Shown: piece after piece, positions 49,385 through 56,454 of the stretch
How positions within the stretch are numbered: the stretch's first letter is position 1
How the letters are laid out: each line of letters opens with the position of its first letter
From: Caldanaerobius fijiensis DSM 17918
GTDB lineage: Bacteria > Bacillota > Thermoanaerobacteria > Thermoanaerobacterales > Caldanaerobiaceae
DNA length: 61,548 bases
Assembly (NCBI RefSeq): GCF_900129075.1
Contig: NZ_FQVH01000013.1
Location: forward strand, 1-61,548
Direction of reading: 5' to 3'
The notes under the pieces: model-generated
Told to the model about the DNA's origin: nothing
What the model saw: the letters and a program-made list of their open reading frames with translations, nothing else
Database searches by the model: none
Program-made: the position numbers and the translations under genes

Positions 49385-50215
49385 TCACGTAGGAAATAAA
49401 TAATCGATAATATCCTGAGTCTTCCTGTAATCAGGTATTATTATATCGGCGCCTGCGTTTATCAACCTATTTCTTTTCCACTGATTAATACCTGCTCTGC
49501 GCACTTCGTCGGAGGCAACTCCCACTGCCAATCCTCCTGCGCTTTTTACATTTTCTATCTCCACAAAACCATCGCCAAATCCCAACAACTCATCGCCTGA
49601 TAGATGATGCTTTTCTATCATATGCTGAATAACTTTAGCCTTTGAAAATAATTTATACTGATCTTGTGCGCCATATATACCGTCAAAGAACACATCGATG
49701 CCCAGGCTTCTGGCTTCATCCAGTACATAGGGCTCATCAGTACCACTGGCCAAATAAAGTACAAGTCCTCTTTCCTTTAATGCAGTTAACAGCTCAAAAG
49801 TACCAGGAACCACCATATCTTCAGGGGCAATCTTCCCGGATTTAAGGCCTTCTATCCTGTGGCGAATCCTCTCCATCAAACGCCTGTTATATTCCCTTTT
49901 ATACTCTAAGGGATCCAGGGGCACCCCACCCCTTTTCTTCACCTCTTCTGCCAATTGTATCGCCTGATAAATGGTCTGTTTGCCTGTAAGCAAATCTACA
50001 AAATCTGTAACACACTTTTCTATGCTTTCTTCATCTTCAGCCAGAGGTGTTTCCTTTAAAACCTCCACAAAATAAGGGATCATAACACCCTGCCATCCTT
50101 CTCTTATAAGGCTTAACGTGCCGTCAAAATCAAAAATCGCCGATTTAAACTTTCCTCTTTTAACGTCATCATGAATAACCTCAATCTTCCAGTAAGGGTC
50201 CGGTGGATATGCCAC
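49385..50215 (-). CDS. HAD-superfamily hydrolase
   Basis: 276 residues. Motif I DFDGTLSLIREGW carries the nucleophile aspartate (about 29), motif II is LYLASGTDE, the lysine motif lies near YKLFSKAKVIQ, and motif IV is LGFGDGFVEIENVK. A helical cap (about 45-125) inserted after motif I places it in the phosphoglycolate phosphatase-like C1 group. An N-terminal tail with PPDPYWKIEVIHDD precedes the core. It starts at GTG with GGAGG and heads the transcript continuing into the DHS-like and PfkB genes, driven by a perfect-consensus promoter. Likely a sugar-phosphate phosphatase. Confidence 0.88.
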   Translation of the reverse strand: MAYPPDPYWKIEVIHDDVKRGKFKSAIFDFDGTLSLIREGWQGVMIPYFVEVLKETPLAEDEESIEKCVTDFVDLLTGKQTIYQAIQLAEEVKKRGGVPLDPLEYKREYNRRLMERIRHRIEGLKSGKIAPEDMVVPGTFELLTALKERGLVLYLASGTDEPYVLDEARSLGIDVFFDGIYGAQDQYKLFSKAKVIQHMIEKHHLSGDELLGFGDGFVEIENVKSAGGLAVGVASDEVRRAGINQWKRNRLINAGADIIIPDYRKTQDIIDYLFPT

Positions 50216-50287
50216 TATAATCCTCCTTTTTATCGTTGATATGTAAACTACAAAATATATATAAATAATTTAATTAATACCCTATTT

Positions 50288-50316
50288 ATTATACACCTTT
50301 AATATAATCCTGTCAA
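50288..50316 (-). promoter_or_regulatory. Perfect-consensus sigma-A promoter of the HAD-DHS-like-PfkB operon
   Basis: Minus-strand TTGACA (50311-50316), 17-bp spacer, TATAAT (50288-50293). All 12 consensus bases are matched, so high constitutive expression is expected unless a repressor acts. Confidence 0.88.
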
Positions 50317-50432
50317 TAATAACGTTTAACGAAAGGTTAATAAATGGAAAAGTTTTTTAAAATGGTGTATAATGAATGTTGTTGTATACAATCTCAGAAA
50401 ATACAAAACAGACTTACAGGAAGGGGTTAACA

Positions 50433-51320
50433 ATGAATAAAGGTTTTATTTATCTAACAATTACACTAATATTTTTTAGCTCTTATGAAGTGGTAGGAAG
50501 AATGCTTACGAACCTCGTAAATCCATATCAGTTAAACTTTATAAGATTTCTGATAGGAGGATTACTTCTTCTGCCTCTCGCTGTATATCATATAAAAAAC
50601 AAAAAGATAAAGTTAGCCATAAAAGATATGCTCTATATATCTCTTATAGGCCTGGTAAATGTAGTTCTTAGCATGTCTTTCTTCCAAATAGGCATAAATG
50701 CCACGAAAGCTAGCCTTGCAGCTGTAATATTTAGCTCTAATCCTCTCTTTGTAATAATTTCAGCTCACTTTATCCTAAAAGAAAATCTAAATCTCGAAAA
50801 GATCTTAGGGTTAATCATAGGCATTGCAGGGCTTGTCATTGTCTTTTACAAAGACTTAAATATTAGTAAATCCTATACCTATGGGATTATCATGTTGATA
50901 CTCGCTGCAATAACTTATGGAATTTATACAACTATGGGCAAAAAATTTTCTCAAAAAACCGACAGTGTAATAATGAATTCTCTGTCATTTATAATAGGAA
51001 GCTTGCTTTTACTGCCGATACTTTTAATAAAACATTATCCTATATTCTACGTGCCGTATAAGGCATTACTTCCTATGGCTTATCTCACATTTTTCGTAAC
51101 AGGCATAGCCTATTACACTTATTTCGTGGGACTTATGTATATGGATGCAGGAGTGGGTTCCATGATATTTCTTATAAAACCTATCCTAGCCAGTCTACTA
51201 GCATGGATGCTTCTTTCAGAAAAAATATCCATGCAGTTTGCTATTGGAACACTAGTAATTTTGGCAGGCATTGCGATTGTTCAACACACAGATAAAAAAA
51301 CAGTACAAGAGGATTACTGA
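50433..51320 (+). CDS. EamA/DMT-family transporter
   Basis: 295 residues from ATG 50433 with AAGGGG 7 nt upstream; an earlier in-frame start lacks a site. Ten membrane spans in two EamA repeats (about 1-135 and 150-285). The first repeat has PYQLNFIRFLIGGLLLLPLA and ATKASLAAVIFSSNPLF; the second has AGVGSMIFLIKPILASLLAW and LSEKISMQFAIGTLVILAGI. Metabolite or amino-acid export is usual for the family. Single gene, divergent from the HAD operon; a TATAAT about 60 nt upstream is a candidate -10 without a good -35. Confidence 0.88.
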   Translation: MNKGFIYLTITLIFFSSYEVVGRMLTNLVNPYQLNFIRFLIGGLLLLPLAVYHIKNKKIKLAIKDMLYISLIGLVNVVLSMSFFQIGINATKASLAAVIFSSNPLFVIISAHFILKENLNLEKILGLIIGIAGLVIVFYKDLNISKSYTYGIIMLILAAITYGIYTTMGKKFSQKTDSVIMNSLSFIIGSLLLLPILLIKHYPIFYVPYKALLPMAYLTFFVTGIAYYTYFVGLMYMDAGVGSMIFLIKPILASLLAWMLLSEKISMQFAIGTLVILAGIAIVQHTDKKTVQEDY

Positions 51321-51328
51321 TGATGTGA

Positions 51329-51469
51329 CTTCTCCTATCCCCTGAAGAAGATAGGTTTCTTTACAGTGTCCTGACATTAAAGCCGTTTGCTATTACAATT
51401 CCGCTTCCAATCTTTGCTGCAGTTTGGTTTGAAGGTATCGGCGGCGGTGTAGTGTTTCTTCTGTCGTAA
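51329..51469 (+). pseudogene. Possible remnant of a membrane-protein gene
   Basis: A 46-codon open stretch following the EamA gene, with no start codon, encodes a plausible membrane protein tail: SPEEDRFLYSVLTLKPFAIT, then IPLPIFAAVWFEGIGGGVVF and a final LLS. It ends at TAA 51467-51469. The composition looks like real transporter sequence, not random A/T-rich DNA, but I cannot name the family. It may be a relic of a deleted gene. The 51470-51573 remainder holds a short tandem repeat and the ribosome site of the next gene. Confidence 0.35.
51334..51362 (+). terminator. Possible terminator of the EamA gene
   Basis: CCTATC (51334-51339) pairs with GATAGG (51350-51355), loop of 10, followed by TTTCTTT. 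Short stem, so moderate confidence. Confidence 0.45.
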
Positions 51470-51481
51470 TCGGAATCTCAA

Positions 51482-51507
51482 AAATTAATTTGTCAAAATT
51501 AATTTGC
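51482..51507 (+). repeat. Tandem copies of AAAATTAATTTG
   Basis: Two identical 12-mers (51482-51493 and 51496-51507) with 14-bp spacing, about 70 nt upstream of the Gfo/Idh/MocA start codon. They could be repeated regulator half-sites or a replication slip. Confidence 0.5.
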
Positions 51508-51573
51508 TGCAGGAATTTTTCAATAAAAGTAGAATAATAGAGTGTAAACGATTAAACAGCGAGGAGGTATACC

Positions 51574-52569
51574 ATGTTAAGAGTTGCTATGTTAAGCGGA
51601 TGGCATGTTCATGCCAGAGGATATGCCAACGAGTTGCGTTCATTAGAAAACGTTAAGATTACTGCTGTTTGGGATGAAGAACCCGCCAGAGGCCAACTGT
51701 GGGCAGAGGAGCTGGGGGCTGATTTTGTTGCTGATCTGGAAACGCTTTTAAAGCGCGATGACGTAGATGCTGTTGCGGTTTGTACACCCACCAATATGCA
51801 CAGAGATGTAATGGTAGCAGCAGCCAATGCCGGAAAGCACATCTTTACGGAAAAGGTCATGGCTTTGACAGTAAAAGAATGCCAGGATATCGCCGATGCT
51901 GTTAAAAGAGCCGGTGTAAAGTTCTGCATATCTTTCCCTCATAGAACAAGACCAGATCTTCTCTTCGCCAAAAAGGTCGTAGACGAAAAGATCATCGGAG
52001 ACATAACGCTGTTGAGGATTAGAAATGCACACAATGGTGCCATAGCCAACTGGCTCCCCGATTACTTCTACGACCCTGTACTCTGCGGCGGCGGTGCTAT
52101 GATTGACCTGGGAGCACACGGCATGTATCTCTCCAGGTGGTTAATGGGCACGCCCAAGAGGATTACATCTATGTTCAACAGCTTTACAGGTAAACCCGTT
52201 GAGGATAATGCCATATCCGTCATTGAGTTTGAAAATAAAGGTATAGCTGTTACAGAAACCGGGTTTGTTTCTACCAACAGCCCATTTTACATGGAGCTTA
52301 ACGGCACAGAAGGTCATCTGTTTATAGGAGGACCTGACAACACTATAAAGCTCTTTTCCACTAAACTCAACGGTGGCGTACCGGGCTGGATAAAGCCAAT
52401 ACAATTACCTGCACCTCTTCCATCGCCTATCAAGCAATGGGTCAACGGTATATTAAACAATACCCCCATTGAATTTGGCCTGGAAGAAGGCATACAGCTT
52501 ACAGAACTCATGGAAGGTGCGTACAAGTCATATAAAGAGGGTCGCACCGTAGAATTTCCAATTAAATAA
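51574..52569 (+). CDS. Gfo/Idh/MocA-family oxidoreductase
   Basis: 331 residues. NAD(P)-dependent sugar or cyclitol dehydrogenase family. The N-terminal Rossmann domain (about 1-120) begins MLRVAMLSGWHVHARGYA, a shifted version of the usual GxGxxG, and has VAVCTPTNMHRDVMVAAANAGKHIFTEKVMA, where EKVMA replaces the common EKPLA with the catalytic lysine retained. The C-terminal beta-sheet domain has DLGAHGMYLSRWLMGTP with the active-site aspartate and histidine. Substrate unknown. Stand-alone gene with a GAGGAGG site and a strong terminator. Confidence 0.9.
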   Translation: MLRVAMLSGWHVHARGYANELRSLENVKITAVWDEEPARGQLWAEELGADFVADLETLLKRDDVDAVAVCTPTNMHRDVMVAAANAGKHIFTEKVMALTVKECQDIADAVKRAGVKFCISFPHRTRPDLLFAKKVVDEKIIGDITLLRIRNAHNGAIANWLPDYFYDPVLCGGGAMIDLGAHGMYLSRWLMGTPKRITSMFNSFTGKPVEDNAISVIEFENKGIAVTETGFVSTNSPFYMELNGTEGHLFIGGPDNTIKLFSTKLNGGVPGWIKPIQLPAPLPSPIKQWVNGILNNTPIEFGLEEGIQLTELMEGAYKSYKEGRTVEFPIK

Positions 52570-52588
52570 TTAAAGCATTTAGCACTTT

Positions 52589-52630
52589 AGGCTATTGGAT
52601 ACTCTCCAATAGCCTTTATATTTTTTTTAT
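52589..52630 (+). terminator. Intrinsic terminator of the Gfo/Idh/MocA gene
   Basis: Perfect 11-bp stem AGGCTATTGGA/TCCAATAGCCT (52589-52599 and 52605-52615) followed by TTATATTTTTTTT. Confidence 0.92.
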
Positions 52631-52635
52631 TTTGT

Positions 52636-52664
52636 GCATATTAATCATGTTTATGAACAATATA
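52636..52664 (+). promoter_or_regulatory. Candidate sigma-G (forespore) promoter of tlp
   Basis: GCATA (52636-52640) and CAATATA (52658-52664) separated by 17 bp resemble the sigma-G -35 (GHATR) and, less well, the -10 (CATNHTA). The location, 33 nt before the start codon of a forespore protein gene, supports it. Confidence 0.45.
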
Positions 52665-52696
52665 AATTTGGACCATTTAATTAATAAAGGAGTGTA

Positions 52697-52990
52697 ATGG
52701 TTATGGCAAAACAAAGTAACCATATATCAAACCCACCAAAACCGGACGACCGCAGCGATAATGTAGAGAAATTACAGGATATGATTCACGACACAATAGA
52801 AAACTACAGAGAAGCAGAAGATTATTTAAAATTACACGCTGAAGAATTATCTCCCGAAGAAATAGCCAGAATAAAAGAAAAAAATCGCCGTAGACTAGAG
52901 AGCATCCATGGAATGCGGGACGAAATAATCGACGAAGTAGAAAGCGGTAATAGCATAGATGGAGAAAGGAAATCCAGAGGAGGTAGATAA
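52697..52990 (+). CDS. tlp: Small acid-soluble spore protein Tlp
   Basis: 97 residues, highly charged and helical. The segment KPDDRSDNVEKLQDMIHDTIENYREAE is the conserved core of Tlp, a minor spore protein made in the forespore in Bacillus and Clostridia. Despite its name (thioredoxin-like protein) it has no thioredoxin fold or cysteines. Two in-frame ATGs (52697 and 52703) lie near an AAAGGAG site and either could be used. The C-terminal GERKSRGGR is an unusual basic tail. Strong evidence that the organism makes endospores. Confidence 0.92.
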   Translation: MVMAKQSNHISNPPKPDDRSDNVEKLQDMIHDTIENYREAEDYLKLHAEELSPEEIARIKEKNRRRLESIHGMRDEIIDEVESGNSIDGERKSRGGR

Positions 52991-53035
52991 TTGTTTTATC
53001 TACCCTCCTTTTAGTGAAACTTACTCAAAAATAAC

Positions 53036-54829
53036 CTATATCTCAATCTGTTCCATCTTATCAACCAATTCTCCAAATACCTTCAACGCATCGTGTACAG
53101 GCTGGGGTGTAGTCATATCTACTCCTGCTTTCTTTAAAAGCTCAATAGGATAATCGGTGCTTCCACTCTTGAGAAATTCTATATACCTATCCACAGCTGG
53201 CTTGCCCTCTTGCAGGATGTGTTGAGATATGGCTATGGCTGCGGAGAAACTGGTGGCGTACTTGTATACGTAAAAACTCCTGTAAAAATGCGGTATCCTG
53301 GCCCATTCCAGCGCAATTCTATCGTCTGTAATCACATCCGGACCAAAGTATCTGGCATTAAGATCTTTATATATGCTGCATAGTAAATCAGGGGTCAGAG
53401 GAATACCTGATTCAGCCTTTTCGTGGACTATCTTTTCAAACTCAGCAAACATGGTCTGTCTGAAAACAGTGCCTCTGAACTCTTCTAAATAATGGTTTAT
53501 CAAGTACAACTTTTCATTTTTATCACTGGTTTTTTCCAGCAAATAATGAATCAAAAGGGCTTCGTTCAACGTTGATGCTACTTCAGCCACAAATATCCTG
53601 TAATTAGCGTATATATACGGCTGAGAACTGTTGGAATAATAAGTATGAAGGGCATGCCCCATCTCATGAGCCAATGTAAAAACGTCGTCAAGAGCTCCCT
53701 GGTAATTTAAAAGCACATATGGATGAACGCCGTAACAGCCCCATGAATAAGCGCCGCTAGTCTTGCCCTGATTTTCGAATACATCTATCCATTTACTATT
53801 AAAACCTTTTTCCAGCAATCCAATGTACTCACTGCCCAAAGGTGTAAGACCATTTTTCACTATATTTGTGGCTTCCTCATAAGGTATCTCTTTCTTCACG
53901 TCCTTTACCAGTGGCACATACACATCATACATGGCCAGCTGGTCGAGCTTTAAAATCTTCTTTCTCAATGACATATACCTGTGTAAAAGCCCCAGATTAC
54001 TATTGACCGCATCAATGAGACCATCGTAGACACTTACAGGAACATTGTCATCATCCAGAGATGCCTCCAGTGACGAATTGTACTTTCTTACCCTGGCATA
54101 AAATATATCCTTTTTCACACTGTAACTATAAGTGGTCGCCAGGGTGTTTTTCAGCTTACCATATGTATCATAAAGGGCTTCATAGGCATCCTTTCTAACT
54201 CTCCTATCATGGCTCTTTAAAAGCTGTATATATCTGCCCTTGGTTAGTTCTATATCCTCACCGGTCTCATCTTTTATCACAGGGAATCTTATATCAGCAT
54301 CGTTTATCATGGTAAATATAGTATCAGGGGCTTCGGTTACCTCTCCTGCCATAGCGAGGAGCCTTTCTTCTTCTGCTGATAGAATGTGGTCCTTCTGCCT
54401 TATAAGTTCGTCAATATATCTTTTGTAAAGTTTCAATTCTTCTTTTTCTTCAATATACTTATAGAGTACCTCAGTTGGTTTTGAAAGCAGCTCAGGAACT
54501 ACAAAAGATAGCTCACTCTGCACTTCAGCGATCATAGCCATGGCCCTGTCGGCCAGCGCCTGGTAAACCGTATTGTCGTTATTTTCATCTCTCCTCATTC
54601 GAGCATATGTAAACAACTTCTCAGCTATCATGCTTATATCGTCTTTTAACTTCAATACATCATATACCGCTTGAGCAGAATCTATCTTGCCCTTGTATTT
54701 TTGGATGTCCGGCAGCATCGCCTTTAACTTTTTAAAGTCACTCTCCCACAACTCGTCGGTAGCATAAATATCCTCCAATTGCCACTTATACTTAGCATCA
54801 ATCTCCTCTCTCGTTGGTAACCTCTTCAA
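53036..54829 (-). CDS. pepF: Oligoendopeptidase F (M3B)
   Basis: 597 residues if started at TTG 54827-54829, which gives MKRLPTREEIDAKYKWQLEDIY as in other PepF proteins and has AGGTG 6 nt upstream; a GTG three codons earlier is in frame. Zinc metallopeptidase: HEMGH in TLAHEMGHALHTYY, with the third ligand in ASTLNEALLIHYLL. The N-terminal helical domain is complete and the length is normal. It cuts peptides of about 7-17 residues in the cytoplasm, probably for peptide nutrition. Last gene of a WYL regulator-hypothetical-pepF operon. Confidence 0.95.
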   Translation of the reverse strand: MKRLPTREEIDAKYKWQLEDIYATDELWESDFKKLKAMLPDIQKYKGKIDSAQAVYDVLKLKDDISMIAEKLFTYARMRRDENNDNTVYQALADRAMAMIAEVQSELSFVVPELLSKPTEVLYKYIEEKEELKLYKRYIDELIRQKDHILSAEEERLLAMAGEVTEAPDTIFTMINDADIRFPVIKDETGEDIELTKGRYIQLLKSHDRRVRKDAYEALYDTYGKLKNTLATTYSYSVKKDIFYARVRKYNSSLEASLDDDNVPVSVYDGLIDAVNSNLGLLHRYMSLRKKILKLDQLAMYDVYVPLVKDVKKEIPYEEATNIVKNGLTPLGSEYIGLLEKGFNSKWIDVFENQGKTSGAYSWGCYGVHPYVLLNYQGALDDVFTLAHEMGHALHTYYSNSSQPYIYANYRIFVAEVASTLNEALLIHYLLEKTSDKNEKLYLINHYLEEFRGTVFRQTMFAEFEKIVHEKAESGIPLTPDLLCSIYKDLNARYFGPDVITDDRIALEWARIPHFYRSFYVYKYATSFSAAIAISQHILQEGKPAVDRYIEFLKSGSTDYPIELLKKAGVDMTTPQPVHDALKVFGELVDKMEQIEI

Positions 54830-54853
54830 TTGAATCACCTCTCTACAAAATTT

Positions 54854-55288
54854 TTAAACCAGCCTTATCTTGATTTTAGTTTTACCCTGTGCACATATGT
54901 CTACCATATCAAATTTCCCAGCATGCCTGAGATGCCACAATATGGCTCTAAGATCCCGCGGATCTATGTCCTCTAATATCTTTCTGGCATCATCGGGCAT
55001 ATACCTTTGAAATATACACATAAGCTTAAAGCCTACCAAAAACAATGCATTTAATAAAAATAACGGAATTGGAGGCAGATTTAACCTGAACTTAGAATCA
55101 ACATCTTCTATATATAATTTCAAGCCATGGCTTTTTTGCCCCAACCACTGCCGCCGGCGCGCAGGCAATATCTCTCTCTTGCTGATAAGAACCCGTTTGC
55201 TGTCAATCAACCTCTTTATAGCCGCAATACCTTCCTCAGGCTTTATCTTGCCTCTTTCAATGAGTTTGAGGACATCATAGACTTCCAT
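54854..55288 (-). CDS. Hypothetical protein with SHOCT-like N-terminus and one TM segment
   Basis: About 144 residues from ATG 55286-55288 (GGGGG 6 nt upstream; another ATG two codons earlier). The first 30 residues, MEVYDVLKLIERGKIKPEEG, form a short amphipathic unit typical of SHOCT-like bacterial modules. A very basic central stretch (KRVLISKREILPARRRQWLG) precedes a hydrophobic segment (about 73-95, IPLFLLNALFLVGFKLMCIF), and the end is a soluble tail. It starts 10 nt after a WYL regulator and precedes pepF. Possibly an anti-sigma or envelope-stress component; this is inference from layout only. Confidence 0.65.
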   Translation of the reverse strand: MEVYDVLKLIERGKIKPEEGIAAIKRLIDSKRVLISKREILPARRRQWLGQKSHGLKLYIEDVDSKFRLNLPPIPLFLLNALFLVGFKLMCIFQRYMPDDARKILEDIDPRDLRAILWHLRHAGKFDMVDICAQGKTKIKIRLV

Positions 55289-55298
55289 AACCATCCCC

Positions 55299-56309
55299 CT
55301 ATTTACAATATACCTCTTTCATAGCACTGATCTCCTTCTGTATAGCATCAATCAACGCTGGAGGCTCTAAAACCTTGGCCTGACTGCCATAACCCAATAT
55401 CCATCGCATGATCTCCTCATATGAAGATACCTTTTTCTCAAATATTATATTTCCATCTCCATTGTCTACAATTCTATCAGCTCTATGCCTTTCATATTCC
55501 TTTACAAGCCTGGCCGCATCTCCTTTGAATAGCACCTTTACAGTAACCACTTCCTCCCCTTTTAATATATTCCATACATAATTATTATACTTATTTCTAT
55601 CAAATTTCTCTGAGACCTCAAAATTTTTATCAAGGATCTCTATTTCCAATATCCTCGATATCCTGAAGTCCCTTATATCGTTATGTACTTTGCAAAAACC
55701 TGCAAGGTAGAAATAACCATCCTTATGATAAATAATATAAGGGTCAACCTCTCTATAGCTAATCCTATTAGAACTAAAGGAATAATACTTCATCTTTACA
55801 CTTCTTTTCTCGCTTATAGCCCTATATAGCGTATTTATTAAATCCATAGAAACCTCATTGTCAATATTCTTGTCCTCTTCTACCACAAATCCTTTATAGA
55901 GTCTTTCAATAAAATCCTGATAGACCGAAGGCAGTGATCTTATCATCCTATCAATAAGCTGATATGCCGTTTTCCCCAGGTCATCGCGGAAATTTTTTAC
56001 ACTCTCCCTTATGAAATACAAAGACAGTAATTCATCGAAATTTAATATGACGTTCTCCATCTTAAATCCATCTAACATGTAAACAGTTCCCTTTGAAGGG
56101 TTCTCATCTTCACAAATTGGAAAGATGAGAGATAGGTTATCAATATCTCTTTTTATAGTACGCTTGTTGACTATTTCACCAAATTGAACCGCTAGCTTTT
56201 CACTGATATCTGAAACCGATAACCAATCCTTTTCCCAGGAAAGGATTGTCAATATCTTCCATTGCCTTTCTATTTGAGTACTTTCAATGGCCTTTGCCAA
56301 CCCCTTCAC
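55299..56309 (-). CDS. HTH-WYL transcriptional regulator
   Basis: 336 residues. N-terminal winged helix-turn-helix (about 10-75, LSVSDISEKLAVQFGEIVNKRTIKRDI), a linker, the WYL domain (about 165-240, KMKYYSFSSNRISYREVDPY and DGYFYLAGFC, with the variant IYHKDG) and a WCX C-terminal extension. WYL proteins bind nucleic acids or nucleotide-like ligands and act in stress responses, sometimes controlling defence genes; none are seen here. It heads the operon with the SHOCT-like protein and pepF. Starts at GTG with a weak ribosome site. Confidence 0.87.
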   Translation of the reverse strand: MKGLAKAIESTQIERQWKILTILSWEKDWLSVSDISEKLAVQFGEIVNKRTIKRDIDNLSLIFPICEDENPSKGTVYMLDGFKMENVILNFDELLSLYFIRESVKNFRDDLGKTAYQLIDRMIRSLPSVYQDFIERLYKGFVVEEDKNIDNEVSMDLINTLYRAISEKRSVKMKYYSFSSNRISYREVDPYIIYHKDGYFYLAGFCKVHNDIRDFRISRILEIEILDKNFEVSEKFDRNKYNNYVWNILKGEEVVTVKVLFKGDAARLVKEYERHRADRIVDNGDGNIIFEKKVSSYEEIMRWILGYGSQAKVLEPPALIDAIQKEISAMKEVYCK

Positions 56310-56355
56310 CCCTGGAATGCAATTTACAATTATATTTTACCATTAGCAAAAATAT

Positions 56356-56385
56356 TTTACAATAATACCTTCATCCATGTATTAT
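56356..56385 (+). promoter_or_regulatory. Promoter of the pyruvate:ferredoxin oxidoreductase gene
   Basis: -35 TTTACA (56356-56361) and -10 TATTAT (56380-56385), 18-bp spacer. A 12-bp palindrome ACTTGAACAAGT (56417-56428) lies between promoter and start codon and could be an operator. Confidence 0.6.
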
Positions 56386-56454
56386 TTTTCATAAAATAAA
56401 AAACAATAAGTACTGAACTTGAACAAGTACGTTAGGCATGAGGAGGATGAACTA

